Positions 1-9,362 of a stretch of DNA of 64,000 nt are shown here, in pieces. The stretch comes from Clostridium estertheticum (GTDB lineage: Bacteria > Bacillota > Clostridia > Clostridiales > Clostridiaceae). The stretch lies in assembly GCF_011065935.2 (NCBI RefSeq), contig NZ_JAAMNH020000001.1, forward strand, positions 2,501,001 through 2,565,000, in the 5' to 3' direction. The notes beneath the pieces were generated by a model. That model had not been told where the DNA came from. It searched no databases and worked only from the letters and a program-made list of their open reading frames with translations. Within the stretch, counting starts at the first letter, position 1, and every line of letters begins with the position of its first letter. The position numbers were made by a program, and so were the translations under genes.

Positions 1-783
1 GAAGTTAGTCAGGAAAGAATAGATTATTTAAAAGGTCAATTTGATGAAGCTATTAAACAGTTAGAAGTGATTTCTGGAAAGAAATTTGACCCTAAAAAAT
101 TTGAAGAGGTCATGAAGATTTCTACTAAAAACGGTAAGCTTTGGAAGTATTCAATGAGTTTACCTTCAGCAAAGCCATCTCCTATGAATGGGTTTGATTT
201 ATTCAACTATATGGCAGTTATTGTTTGTGCAAGAGGTAAACAGGAAACAACTGATGCTTTTGAACTATTAATTGCAGAATTAGAAGAGAGAATTAAAAAT
301 AAGGAAACAACCTTTAGGGGAGAAGAAAAATTTAGAATCATGATGGAAGGCATACCTTGCTGGCCATATATTGGATTTAAAATGAAAACATTATCAAAAT
401 ATGGTGTTAATATGACGGGGAGTGTTTACCCTGATGCCTGGGCTTTAGAGTACGAAGTCAACGATCTAGATGGAATGGCAAGAGCCTATAGTAGTATGTT
501 TAATAATGTAAATTTAGATAGAATGACTAAATTCAGAATAGATTCTCTAAAATCAGGTGACTGCGATGGTGCTTTCTACCATATGAACAGAAGCTGTAAA
601 CTGATGAGTCTTATGCAATATGAAATGCAAAGGAAGGTATACGAAGCTACGGGTTTACCTTATGCGGGTTTTGATGGAGATCAAGCAGATCCAAGGAATT
701 TTACAGAGGCTCAATTTGAAACAAGAATACAAGGTTTAGTTGAAGTAATGGAAGAAAGAAAAATAACTGGAGGTAATGACTAA
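1..783 (+). CDS. hadB: 2-hydroxyacyl-CoA dehydratase, subunit B-like (3' part)
   Basis: The reading frame is open from the first base, so the gene begins outside the window and 260 C-terminal residues are seen. They match the second half of the HgdB/HadB/FldB family, with a conserved CDGAFYHMNRSCK segment and a DGDQADPRNF motif near the C-terminus. In this family the B and C subunits form a heterodimer carrying [4Fe-4S] clusters; after one-electron activation it dehydrates (R)-2-hydroxyacyl-CoA to 2-enoyl-CoA in the reductive Stickland branch. The stop codon overlaps the ATG of the next gene (TAATG), indicating translational coupling. The activator (HadI) and CoA-transferase (HadA) genes expected in such clusters would lie upstream. 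Whether the substrate is the leucine- or the aromatic-derived hydroxyacid cannot be told from this fragment. Confidence 0.9.
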   Translation, partial: EVSQERIDYLKGQFDEAIKQLEVISGKKFDPKKFEEVMKISTKNGKLWKYSMSLPSAKPSPMNGFDLFNYMAVIVCARGKQETTDAFELLIAELEERIKNKETTFRGEEKFRIMMEGIPCWPYIGFKMKTLSKYGVNMTGSVYPDAWALEYEVNDLDGMARAYSSMFNNVNLDRMTKFRIDSLKSGDCDGAFYHMNRSCKLMSLMQYEMQRKVYEATGLPYAGFDGDQADPRNFTEAQFETRIQGLVEVMEERKITGGND

Positions 784-1913
784 TGAATACTTTTGAAACT
801 GTTTTATCACAGATGAAAGATGTTATTAACAATCCAGGAGCAGTGGTGAAATCATATAGAGAAAAAGGTATCAAAATAGTTGGATGTTTCCCTGTTTACT
901 GCCCTGAAGAGATCATTCATGCTGCTGGAATGTTTCCAATGGGTATTTGGGGAGGCTCCACAGAGATTGAATTAAGTAAACAGTATCTTCCAGCATTCGC
1001 TTGTTCAATTATGCAGTCTTGCCTTGAATATGGATTAAAGGGAGATTACAATGATTTATCAGCGGTTATTATACCTGGTATGTGTGACACATTAATATGT
1101 ATGGGCCAGAATTGGAAGGTAGCTGTTCCACAGGTTGAATATATTTCCCTGGTTCATCCTCAGAATAGAAAAATTGAAGCTGGCGTTGTGTATTTAAAAA
1201 GTGAATACAATAATATCAAAAAAAGGTTAGAAGAAATTAGTGGTTGCATCGTTACAGAAGAAAAATTAAATGAAAGTATTGAGATTTATAATAAGTATAG
1301 AAAAACCATGAGAGAATTTGTAGAAGTAGCTGCAAAGTATCCCAATATTATTACTCCAATAATTAGAAATACAGTCATTAAGAGTGCTTTCTTCATGGAA
1401 AAATCGGAGCATACAAAATTAGTGAAAGTTCTTATTTCTGAAGTAGAGAAAATGCCTGCTGAGAAATGGTTAGGAAAAACAGTATTGTTATCAGGTATAT
1501 TAGCTGACTCAGAAGAGTTACTAAGTATTCTCGCTGAAAATAACATTGCAGTAGCTGCAGATGATTTAGCACAGGAAACAAGACAATTTAGATTTGACGT
1601 TCCAGAAGGATCGGATGGAATAGATAGATTAGCAAGATTTTGGTCCATTTTTGAGGGCTGCTCCTTGGCATATGACCCTGAGAAAAAACGTGGAGCTATT
1701 ATAACCCAGCAAATAAAGGAAAAGAATATTGACGGTGTTATTTTCTGCATGATGAAATTCTGTGATCCAGAGGAATATGATTATCCACTAATGAAGAAAG
1801 AAGTGGAAGCAGCGGGAATTCCTACTTTATATCTTGAGATAGATCAACAAGTTCAAAATAATGAACAAGCTAGAACTCGTGTGCAAACTTTTGCTGAAAT
1901 GCTAAGCTTATAA
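783..1913 (+). CDS. hadC: 2-hydroxyacyl-CoA dehydratase, subunit C-like
   Basis: A 376-residue protein, the usual length for HadC/FldC subunits. Cysteines at residues 35, 40, 74 and 80 (in GCFPVYCPEE and ACSIMQSC) are candidates for iron-sulfur ligation, and the C-terminal CDPEEYDYPLMKKE and LEIDQQ segments are typical of the family. The gene starts on the A of the preceding stop codon, so it is coupled to the B subunit. It should form the dehydratase heterodimer acting on 2-hydroxyacyl-CoA, feeding the acyl-CoA dehydrogenase encoded next. No defect is visible. Confidence 0.92.
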   Translation: MNTFETVLSQMKDVINNPGAVVKSYREKGIKIVGCFPVYCPEEIIHAAGMFPMGIWGGSTEIELSKQYLPAFACSIMQSCLEYGLKGDYNDLSAVIIPGMCDTLICMGQNWKVAVPQVEYISLVHPQNRKIEAGVVYLKSEYNNIKKRLEEISGCIVTEEKLNESIEIYNKYRKTMREFVEVAAKYPNIITPIIRNTVIKSAFFMEKSEHTKLVKVLISEVEKMPAEKWLGKTVLLSGILADSEELLSILAENNIAVAADDLAQETRQFRFDVPEGSDGIDRLARFWSIFEGCSLAYDPEKKRGAIITQQIKEKNIDGVIFCMMKFCDPEEYDYPLMKKEVEAAGIPTLYLEIDQQVQNNEQARTRVQTFAEMLSL

Positions 1914-1971
1914 TTTGAAAATGACTATATAAAAATAATGCTATATCAAAGTTGAAATGGAGGATATTATT

Positions 1972-3105
1972 ATGTTATTTAAAAAAGAACATATACTTTT
2001 ACAAAAGGCAGTTAGAGATTTTGTAAAAAAAGAATTAGACACACTGCCAGCGGAGATGGATAAGACTGGTGTGATGCCAAGGGAATTAATGGATAAACTA
2101 GCAAAGTATAAATTTTCAAGTACAATAGTTCCAAAAGAATATGGTGGAGCCGGTGCAGATTATGTTTCATATGCAATAGTTATGGAAGAAATCAGTAGAA
2201 AATGTTGTTCAACAGGTACATTTGTTACTGCTGGATCTTCTCTTGTTGCATTACCTATTATGAATTTTGGTACAGATGCTCAAAAAGAAAAATACTTAAA
2301 ACCTTTAGCTTTAGGCGAGCAAATTGGCGCCTTTGCTTTAACTGAACCTGGGGCAGGTTCTGATGCAGGTGCGCAGCAAGCAGAGGCTGTGTTAGATGGA
2401 GATAACTATATTTTAAATGGTAGAAAGTGCTTTATTACTAATGCTCCCATTTGTGATTTTGCCATAGTAATTGCTATGACTGATAAATCTAAAGGCGTAC
2501 GTGGTACTTCAGCATTTATAGTAGAAAGTAGTTGGGCAGGATTCTCTCATGGTGCTCATGAGGACAAGATGGGTATTAGAGGTACAGAAACTTCTGATTT
2601 AGTTTTCCAAAATGTTGTGGTTCCAAAGGAGAATTTAATAGGCAAAGAGGGTATGGGATTTAAAATTGCTATGAATACTCTTGAGGCTGGTAGAATCGGT
2701 GTTGCGGCGCAAGCTCTTGGAGTTGCTCAAGGTGCTTTAGATGAAGCTATAAAATATACTAAGCAAAGAATTCAATTTGGTAAACCACTATCTAAGTTCC
2801 AAAATACTCAGTTTACCATAGCTGACATGGAAACTAAGGTATGTGCAGCTAGATTATTAGTTTATGATACTGCAGAAAAGAAAGATGCTCATATGAAAAT
2901 TGAAAAAGAAGGATCTATGGCAAAATACTATGCAGCAGAGGTGGCTAATGAGGTTGCTTATAAATCGCTACAACTTCATGGTGGATATGGTTATATAAAG
3001 GATTACCCAATTGAAAGAATGTACAGAGATGCTAGGATTTTATCTATTTATGAAGGTACATCACAAGTACAGCAAATGGTAATCGCAGCCAGTGTTTTAA
3101 GATAG
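1972..3105 (+). CDS. acdB: Acyl-CoA dehydrogenase (enoyl-CoA reducing, Stickland branch)
   Basis: A 377-residue acyl-CoA dehydrogenase family flavoprotein. Visible signatures are FALTEPGAGSDAG (FAD and substrate site), the ITNAP segment, KQRIQFGKPLSKFQ, LQLHGGYGYI and the C-terminal IYEGTSQ, where Glu361 is the expected catalytic base. An ATG lies 15 bases upstream in frame, but the GGAGG at about 1959-1963 is correctly spaced only for the ATG at 1972. Placed between the dehydratase and etfBA, it most likely works as an electron-bifurcating dehydrogenase/Etf complex that reduces enoyl-CoA with NADH and also reduces ferredoxin. That role is inferred from related clostridial clusters. Confidence 0.92.
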   Translation: MLFKKEHILLQKAVRDFVKKELDTLPAEMDKTGVMPRELMDKLAKYKFSSTIVPKEYGGAGADYVSYAIVMEEISRKCCSTGTFVTAGSSLVALPIMNFGTDAQKEKYLKPLALGEQIGAFALTEPGAGSDAGAQQAEAVLDGDNYILNGRKCFITNAPICDFAIVIAMTDKSKGVRGTSAFIVESSWAGFSHGAHEDKMGIRGTETSDLVFQNVVVPKENLIGKEGMGFKIAMNTLEAGRIGVAAQALGVAQGALDEAIKYTKQRIQFGKPLSKFQNTQFTIADMETKVCAARLLVYDTAEKKDAHMKIEKEGSMAKYYAAEVANEVAYKSLQLHGGYGYIKDYPIERMYRDARILSIYEGTSQVQQMVIAASVLR

Positions 3106-3143
3106 AAATAATATAAAAATTTTTATACTTGGAGGTATATATT

Positions 3144-3929
3144 TTGAAAATATTAGTTTGTGTAAAACAAGTACCAGATACTACAGAAGTTAAAATTGAT
3201 AAAGAGAAAGGAACCCTTATTCGCGAGGGTGTTCCAAGTATTTTAAATCCAGATGATGCTAATGCATTAGAGGAAGCTCTTAAAATAAAAGATAAATATA
3301 AAGATGTTACAGTAACTGTGGTTTCCATGGGACCACCTCAGGCAGATTATATGCTAAGAGAATGTTTAGCTATGGGTGCAGATGATGCGTTTCTTTTAAG
3401 TGATAGAGCCTTTGGTGGTTCTGACACCTGGTCAACATCTAATGCAATAGTAGCAGGTATCAATAAAATCGGACAATTTGATATTATTTTTGCAGGAAGA
3501 CAAGCAATAGATGGAGATACAGCTCAGGTAGGACCTCAGATTGCTGAAAAACTGCATATGCCACAAATTACATATGTTCAGAACCTTGAAATTAAAGGTA
3601 ATGAATTAGAAGTACAAAGGCAACTAGAAGATGGATATGAAATCATTAAAGTAGATATGCCGGTATTATTAACAGCGGTTAAGGAGTTAAATGAACCTAG
3701 ATATATGTCAGTAGACAAAATATTTGATGCATATAAAAATGAAATTGTGGTTTTAGGCTTTAACGATATTGACATTGATTCAAGTCACGTAGGATTAAAA
3801 GCTTCACCTACTAAAGTATTTAAATCATTTACCCCACAACCTAAGGGAAAGGGCGTAATGCTTGAGGGGACATCTAAGAACAAGGTTGAACAATTAGTAG
3901 TGGCTTTAAAACAAAAACACATTATATAA
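3144..3929 (+). CDS. etfB: Electron transfer flavoprotein, beta subunit
   Basis: A 261-residue EtfB. The TTG at 3144 is chosen because GGAGG at 3131-3135 is spaced for it and the protein then begins MKILVCVKQVPDT, the normal EtfB N-terminus. The AGRQAIDGDTAQVGPQ segment and the acidic AMGADDAFLL region are characteristic of the nucleotide-binding fold. With EtfA and the acyl-CoA dehydrogenase it should form the flavin-based electron-bifurcating complex of the reductive Stickland pathway. It is the third of four co-directional genes with short spacers. Confidence 0.93.
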   Translation: MKILVCVKQVPDTTEVKIDKEKGTLIREGVPSILNPDDANALEEALKIKDKYKDVTVTVVSMGPPQADYMLRECLAMGADDAFLLSDRAFGGSDTWSTSNAIVAGINKIGQFDIIFAGRQAIDGDTAQVGPQIAEKLHMPQITYVQNLEIKGNELEVQRQLEDGYEIIKVDMPVLLTAVKELNEPRYMSVDKIFDAYKNEIVVLGFNDIDIDSSHVGLKASPTKVFKSFTPQPKGKGVMLEGTSKNKVEQLVVALKQKHII

Positions 3930-4006
3930 GTTGATTTGCAATAAATAGGTTGCATAATACTGAATTTATGGAAAAACAAAATACATTATATTAGTTGGAG
4001 GTAAAC

Positions 4007-5038
4007 ATGGATATGGATTTAAGTTTATATAAAAATATATGGGTATTTGCAGAGCAAAGACAAGGTAAAATTTCTCCGGTTGTAGTTGAGCTTTTGGGAG
4101 AAGGTAAAAAGCTTGCGAAGGAAATTGGGGTTGAATTATGTGCTGTGTTACTGGGAAAAGATATAAATGGACTTGCTAAGGAATTAATTTCTTATGGTGC
4201 GCAAAAGGTATACCTTGCGGATAGTGCTCTTTTAGAAAACTATACAACAGATGCTTACACAAAAGTTATTTGCGATGCTGTAAATCAATTTAAACCAGAA
4301 ATAATGCTACTTGGAGCAACTCATATTGGTAGAGATTTAGCTCCTAGGATGTCATCTAGATTAGACACGGGACTAACAGCAGACTGTACAAAACTTGAAA
4401 TTGACCCAGAGGATAAAAAAATCATGCAGACTCGTCCTGCTTTTGGAGGTAACATTATGGCCACTATTATTTGCCCAAATAATAGGCCACAAATGTCTAC
4501 TGTAAGACCAGGTGTTATGGACAAAGCTCTAAAGGATGAATCAAAAGTTGGGGAAATTATTAATTTAGACTTTAAATTGTCAGAGAAGGATATAAGAACA
4601 AGGGTAATTAAAACTGTAAAAACAAATAAGGATATGGTTTCTTTAGTGGATGCTAATGTCATTGTTTCCGGTGGCCTTGGTCTTGGAAATGAAAAGGGCT
4701 TTGAAATGCTCAAAAAGCTTGCAGATAAATTTGGTGGAGTAGTTGGTGCTTCTCGTGCAGCTGTTGATGCAGGATGGATTGATCATTCCCATCAAGTAGG
4801 TCAAACTGGTACAACTGTGAAGCCTACTGTTTATATTGCTTGTGGTATTTCTGGTGCCATTCAACATGTTGTTGGCATGCAGGAAGCAGATGTAGTAATT
4901 GCTATCAATAAAAATCCATCAGCTCTGATTTTTGGAGTAGCTGACTATGGTATTGTTGGAGATGTATATGATATAGTTCCAATGCTCACTGAAGACTTAG
5001 ATAACGTTGATGAATTAGTAAAAATGATAAATGCATAA
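4007..5038 (+). CDS. etfA: Electron transfer flavoprotein, alpha subunit
   Basis: A 343-residue EtfA. The ATG at 4007 follows GGAGG at 3997-4001; an in-frame TTG at 3995 lies inside that ribosome binding site and is rejected. The C-terminal FAD domain is complete: SRAAVDAGWIDHSHQVGQTG, then VYIACGISGAIQH and INKNPSALIFGVADYGIVGD. Its partner is EtfB immediately upstream. The 65-base gap between etfB and etfA has no terminator, so the two are probably on one transcript. Confidence 0.93.
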   Translation: MDMDLSLYKNIWVFAEQRQGKISPVVVELLGEGKKLAKEIGVELCAVLLGKDINGLAKELISYGAQKVYLADSALLENYTTDAYTKVICDAVNQFKPEIMLLGATHIGRDLAPRMSSRLDTGLTADCTKLEIDPEDKKIMQTRPAFGGNIMATIICPNNRPQMSTVRPGVMDKALKDESKVGEIINLDFKLSEKDIRTRVIKTVKTNKDMVSLVDANVIVSGGLGLGNEKGFEMLKKLADKFGGVVGASRAAVDAGWIDHSHQVGQTGTTVKPTVYIACGISGAIQHVVGMQEADVVIAINKNPSALIFGVADYGIVGDVYDIVPMLTEDLDNVDELVKMINA

Positions 5039-5112
5039 ATAAAAGGCCATAAGTATTGTGAGTATTAATTGGTGAAAATCTCAAATTAATATAATAATAT
5101 TTCCTAGGTAGA

Positions 5113-5343
5113 ATGGATACTGAGGCTGCACGAGAAGAAAGAGAAACTAAGAGAAGTGCATTAGTTTCTCTTGGGTATGTAATATTTGCATGGTGTGTAG
5201 CTCAGTTTGGACTTATACCACTTATTTCAAAAGGGTATGGAACAATAGGATATATTTCAATATTTGTTATCATATTACCACTACTTATAAAAGGTATTAT
5301 AGGATGGAAACCAGTGAACAAAGATAAAAATGTTGCATTATAA
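5113..5343 (+). pseudogene. C-terminal remnant of a membrane transporter
   Basis: A 76-residue frame with a charged start (TEAAREERETKR) and two hydrophobic helices, then a basic tail. It looks like the last two membrane segments of a larger transporter, perhaps a YkvI-like or amino-acid permease; that guess is weak. Upstream the frame is closed by stops after only a few codons and no ribosome binding site of normal spacing precedes the ATG. I read it as the stump of a transporter once carried in this amino-acid fermentation operon, although a real small membrane protein is possible. Confidence 0.45.
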
Positions 5344-5433
5344 TAAACGGATTAGAAGTTAATATAAAAGCAGACATAATCATCGCCTAGAATCCCTGTA
5401 TGCTTATTTTTACTATAAAAGGAGGAAATAAAA

Positions 5434-6426
5434 ATGAAGTTAATTATGTTCAGTGCAAGAGAAGATGAAGTTAGTGCTGCTAGGGTCTGGGGTAAAAAGC
5501 GTGAAGTGGAAGTTGAAAATATTTCAGAACCTTTATCATTAGCAAACATTCATTTAGTAAAAGGTTTTGATGGAGTTTGTCTTTGTCAAACAAAAAAGAT
5601 GGAAGATGGAATTTATGAAGGATTAAAAGATAAAGGAATAAAACAAATTGCATCACGTACAGCTGGAGTTGATATGTTCGATATGGTGGAAGCAACAAAG
5701 CATGGATTATTTATTACAAACGTGCCTGTATATTCGCCTAATGCAATTGCTGAATATGCTGTGGCTGCATCACTTAATATTGTGCGCCATGTGAACCATA
5801 TTAAAGTAGCCATGAAAGATCAAGATTATCGTTGGAGAAAAGAGATTATATCTAAAGAAATAAGATCCATGACTATTGCAATTATTGGAACGGGTAAAAT
5901 TGGATGCATAACAGCGCAAATATTTAAAGGTTTTGGTGCAAAAGTTATAGGATATGATTTATACCCTTGCGAAGAAGCTAAAGGGTGTATGGAATATGTA
6001 GATACTCTTGAAGAGGCTGTTACACAAGCAGATTTAATTTCATTGCATATACCGGCTACAAAGGATAATTTTCATTTGTTTAACAAAGAAATTTTTGATA
6101 AGATGAAAGACGGTGTGTTTTTCGTTAATACAGCTAGAGGGACAATTGTTGATACAAAAGCGTTAATAGAAGCTTTAAATAGTGGTAAAATTGCGGCTGC
6201 AGCTTTAGATACCTATGAAAATGAATTTAATTATTTTACAAAAGATTTTACGGGTAAGGAAGTTGAGGATGAGATGTTAAAAGAGCTTACTCACCGTGAT
6301 GATGTATTACTAACACCACACATAGCATTTTATACTGAAACAGCAGTTAAAAACTTAGTTGAAGGTGGATTAGATGGGGCTTACGATATTCTTAAAAATG
6401 GTACTAGTAATTATATTGTAAACTAA
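5434..6426 (+). CDS. ldhA: D-2-hydroxyacid dehydrogenase (LdhA/FldH-like)
   Basis: A 330-residue NAD-dependent D-2-hydroxyacid dehydrogenase with a strong AAAGGAGG ribosome binding site. The Rossmann motif GTGKIG is at residues 152-157, and the catalytic triad appears as Arg235 (NTARGT), Glu264 (TYENE) and His296 (LTPHIAFYT). In Stickland clusters this enzyme reduces the 2-oxoacid made by transamination (2-oxoisocaproate or an aryl-pyruvate) to the (R)-2-hydroxyacid that is then activated to its CoA ester. Its place at the end of the hadBC-acdB-etfBA run supports this role rather than a fermentative lactate dehydrogenase. A hairpin terminator follows. Confidence 0.88.
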   Translation: MKLIMFSAREDEVSAARVWGKKREVEVENISEPLSLANIHLVKGFDGVCLCQTKKMEDGIYEGLKDKGIKQIASRTAGVDMFDMVEATKHGLFITNVPVYSPNAIAEYAVAASLNIVRHVNHIKVAMKDQDYRWRKEIISKEIRSMTIAIIGTGKIGCITAQIFKGFGAKVIGYDLYPCEEAKGCMEYVDTLEEAVTQADLISLHIPATKDNFHLFNKEIFDKMKDGVFFVNTARGTIVDTKALIEALNSGKIAAAALDTYENEFNYFTKDFTGKEVEDEMLKELTHRDDVLLTPHIAFYTETAVKNLVEGGLDGAYDILKNGTSNYIVN

Positions 6427-6456
6427 CTTTATTTATAGCCCAGGTTGTTTAAAAAC

Positions 6457-6488
6457 CCAGTATGATTTATTATTATACTGGATTTTTT
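6457..6488 (+). terminator. Rho-independent terminator of the Stickland operon
   Basis: CCAGTAT (6457-6463) pairs with ATACTGG (6475-6481) and is followed by ATTTTTT. It lies just after the D-2-hydroxyacid dehydrogenase gene and before a gene on the opposite strand. Confidence 0.75.
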
Positions 6489-6583
6489 ACATACAATTAT
6501 GAGGTAGCATTTTAATTTAGATTTAGAGGAATATTTTTTGAAAACTTTTAAGGGAGAAGAATTGGGCATAACCCTTAGAATTT

Positions 6584-8206
6584 TTAAATGACGGACAAGA
6601 TAGGAGAGCTTTTATAAACTTTTCCATAGAAACTCTTACATACCACACCATCTCTTACTGCAAGCTCGCCATTTAATACAACAAATTTAATTCCAACAGG
6701 TTTTTTAGTTGGTTTAAAGTAATTCTCAAAACCTTCAATTTCCTTTAAATCAAATAAAACTATATCAGCAGTCTTACCTACAGCTATTTCTCCCATATCT
6801 TTAAGGCCTAAAGTTTTTGCAGGCAGATATGATATCTTATATATAGCATTCTCAAGAGAAAGAGCCTTTTTATCTCTCACAAATTTACCAATAAAAAGAG
6901 GATAGTTCCCATAAAGCCTTGGATGTGGATTTCCTGCTGGTATGCTATCTGATCCTACCATTTGCAGTGGATGATTTATTAGTTTAATAGTATCCTCCTC
7001 GGAAAACACATTTAGAGTTACTATTGCTACCCCAAACTTTTCTTTAATAAGCAGCTGCAGTGCAAAATCTAAAGGATCAATACCTAAATCTTTAGCAATG
7101 GTGCCTACAGTTTTTCCAACGTATTTTAAATTTTCCACTTCTTTTACTGAAGTTATAAGTATGCCATCCCAACCTGTAATTAAGCTATAATTGTCCCAGC
7201 CACTATAGTGAGTTTTGATACTTCTAAGCTCTTCTTTAAGTTTTAGGACCATTTTTTTATCTTGAAGCCTTTTAACCATTTCGCCGCTCCCGCCAGCAGT
7301 AATCCAAGGTGGTAAAAGCTGAGTCATAAGAGTGCTTCCAGATAAATATAAATGCTCATCAAAGGTTATTTTAATTCCTTTTGCTACTGCATTATCTACA
7401 TAACTTATAAGTTTTTCAGCATCTGAGCCCAAATCCTTGGAGTTATAAGAGCGCATATGAGAAATGTGAAGCCTTACTTTAGATTGCTTGGCTATATAAA
7501 TTATTTCTTCTAGAGCATTTGTGATAGTATCATCATGATTTCTAAGATGAACCATAACAATTCCATCATACTTTGCTATAACCGTACATATAGCTATTAA
7601 CTCTTCTTTTGTGCTGAAAATTGCAGGTATATATTGAAGCCCTATAGACATGCCAAAAGCACCAGCTTTCATAGCATTCTCTGCAATTTCACACATGGCA
7701 TTAATCTCCTCTTTAGTTGGTATTCTACTATCAAAGTTCATAACACTTGTCTTAATTGCTCCATGGGAAATTAAAATGGAGAAGTTGTTTTTTAGTCTTT
7801 TTGAAGCTATTTTATGTATATAGTCGTCTAGATTAGAAAAACTCCACTTAAATGAAGGATCTCCAACTACTCCTCTTATATAGTTTTTCCATATGCTATT
7901 TTCGTCTTCAATACAAGGGACGACGCCTAAGCCACATTGTCCTACGAGCTCTGTGGTTACACCTTGCATTAGTTTTAAATTTTGAATATTTTCATCCATA
8001 AAAGGTACTAAATCATTATGGCTGTGTACATCAATAAACCCCGGGCAAACTATAAGTCCATTAGCATCAATAATTTCTAAGGCTTCTTCATCAATATTAC
8101 ATTCGATTTTTACAACTTTTTCATCTTTTATTCCTAAACTTCCTTGATAAGAAGGATTGCCTGTACCATCTAATATACGACCATTTTTTATTATTATATC
8201 TAACAT
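6584..8206 (-). CDS. N-acyl-D-amino-acid deacylase (D-aminoacylase family)
   Basis: A 540-residue amidohydrolase of the D-aminoacylase group. Metal-binding motifs are visible: His61 and His63 in GFIDVHSHNDL, the bridging-type Cys91 in VGQCGLG, His in VHLRNHDD, His in LHISHMRS and Asp in MVGSDSIPAG. The C-terminal VGKTADIVLFDL returns to the beta-sandwich composite domain. It should hydrolyse N-acylated D-amino acids or related N-acyl compounds in the cytoplasm. It stands alone on the minus strand with a modest AAGGGGATG ribosome binding site. The exact acyl-amino-acid substrate cannot be predicted. D-serine dehydratase elsewhere in the window is another D-amino-acid enzyme, but the two are not linked. 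Confidence 0.85.
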   Translation of the reverse strand: MLDIIIKNGRILDGTGNPSYQGSLGIKDEKVVKIECNIDEEALEIIDANGLIVCPGFIDVHSHNDLVPFMDENIQNLKLMQGVTTELVGQCGLGVVPCIEDENSIWKNYIRGVVGDPSFKWSFSNLDDYIHKIASKRLKNNFSILISHGAIKTSVMNFDSRIPTKEEINAMCEIAENAMKAGAFGMSIGLQYIPAIFSTKEELIAICTVIAKYDGIVMVHLRNHDDTITNALEEIIYIAKQSKVRLHISHMRSYNSKDLGSDAEKLISYVDNAVAKGIKITFDEHLYLSGSTLMTQLLPPWITAGGSGEMVKRLQDKKMVLKLKEELRSIKTHYSGWDNYSLITGWDGILITSVKEVENLKYVGKTVGTIAKDLGIDPLDFALQLLIKEKFGVAIVTLNVFSEEDTIKLINHPLQMVGSDSIPAGNPHPRLYGNYPLFIGKFVRDKKALSLENAIYKISYLPAKTLGLKDMGEIAVGKTADIVLFDLKEIEGFENYFKPTKKPVGIKFVVLNGELAVRDGVVCKSFYGKVYKSSPILSVI

Positions 8207-8423
8207 TTCAATTCATCCCCTTATTTTAAATATAGTACTTTACTGATTATTATGCAATAAAAAACTGTAGTAACTTCACAGAATAAAACAGTGGTTTTGG
8301 CCAGCAGATAAACAATCTTTTGAAGAAAAAAATAGGTAGGATATATAAAAAGATGTCAAGAACTTTTAGAGTAATTAGGTTATAATAGTAGGAAAAACAT
8401 TTAACTAAAAAGGAGAGAAAATT

Positions 8424-8864
8424 ATGACAAAAGAAAAGCTGCTTAATAATTCAACAATAACCGTAGAAACAATAGTTAATGCCACCGTGGAAATAGTATG
8501 GAAATATTGGACAGAACCACAACATATAACTAAATGGAACAATGCTTCAGATGATTGGCACACACCGTTTTCTGAAAATGATTTAAGGGCTGGTGGTAAA
8601 TTTCTTTCAAGAATGGAAGCTAAAGATGGTAGCTTTGGATTTGATTTTAGTGGTGTTTATGATAAAGTGAAATTAAATGAGATTATTTCTTATATTTTAG
8701 ATGACGGGAGAAAAGTCAAAATCACCTTTATAAGTCAAGAAAATAATACAAAGATACTCGAAGTTTTTGAAGCTGAAAAAACCAATTCAATTGAGCTGCA
8801 ACAGAAGGGATGGCAGAACATTTTAGATAATTTTAAAAAATATATTGAGAAATCAACAATTTGA
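8424..8864 (+). CDS. AHSA1-like SRPBCC domain protein
   Basis: A 146-residue protein with the Activator-of-Hsp90-ATPase-like START fold: TVETIVNATVEIVWKYWTEP at the N-terminus, KWNNASDDW, LRAGGKFLSRME, GVYDKVKLNEIISY and a C-terminal GWQNILDNFKKYIE helix. The family binds small hydrophobic ligands in a cavity; no function is known for most bacterial members. AAAGGAGAG precedes the ATG. No operon partner is present; downstream DNA is an eroded argD-like gene on the other strand. Confidence 0.8.
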   Translation: MTKEKLLNNSTITVETIVNATVEIVWKYWTEPQHITKWNNASDDWHTPFSENDLRAGGKFLSRMEAKDGSFGFDFSGVYDKVKLNEIISYILDDGRKVKITFISQENNTKILEVFEAEKTNSIELQQKGWQNILDNFKKYIEKSTI

Positions 8865-8935
8865 AAATGTAAACTGAAAAGCAGGTATCTAACGCAATAT
8901 TTGTGATAGAAAACTGCTTTATTACTATATATACT

Positions 8936-9220
8936 TATTATATACGAGGGGATTCCCACCAAAGGTGCATCCATGATCACCGGGTACAAAAGTCGTTGAA
9001 GCCTTTTCATTGGTAATCCGCCGCCTAAAGCCTTAGCGATACAGATTACATCAGGAATAACTGAAAATTTCTTATAAGCAAATAGACTTCCCAGACGTCC
9101 CATGCTGCATTGCACTTCATCCGTTTGATACTTCTCCTGCCCGGTAACAGAAAGTGCGCCCATAGTTCTACCATGAAAAGAGTTGTCCATATATATGAAT
9201 ATATTTTTATATGGCACCAT
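8936..9220 (-). pseudogene. Decayed class III aminotransferase (argD/ornithine aminotransferase-like)
   Basis: Minus-strand translation gives FHGRTMGALSVTGQEKYQ joined directly to DEVQCSMGRLGSLFAYKKF and PDVICIAKALGGGLP. These are ArgD-family motifs, but the roughly 80 residues normally between TGQEKYQ and DEVQ are missing. Past GGGLPM the frame shifts, and in another frame the expected PGDHGCTFGGNPL can still be read (about 8943-8985). The N-terminal third, the PLP-lysine region context and the C-terminal domain are absent or scrambled. So this is a remnant with at least one internal deletion and one frameshift. Confidence 0.8.
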
Positions 9221-9362
9221 AAAAACACAGTGGATTTTTCTTAATATTTTTAAAATTCACTCTAATTTTTTAACCAATACTTAACGAAATATATCTTGTC
9301 TTTTGATTTAATACTATGTATAATTACTCACAGAAATAAATGTGATATGGGGAGGTAGATCC

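Noticed and set aside
1286..1750. Minus-strand 154-codon frame opposite hadC
   Set aside because: It is the antisense of a well-supported gene, has no ribosome binding site and no recognisable protein features.
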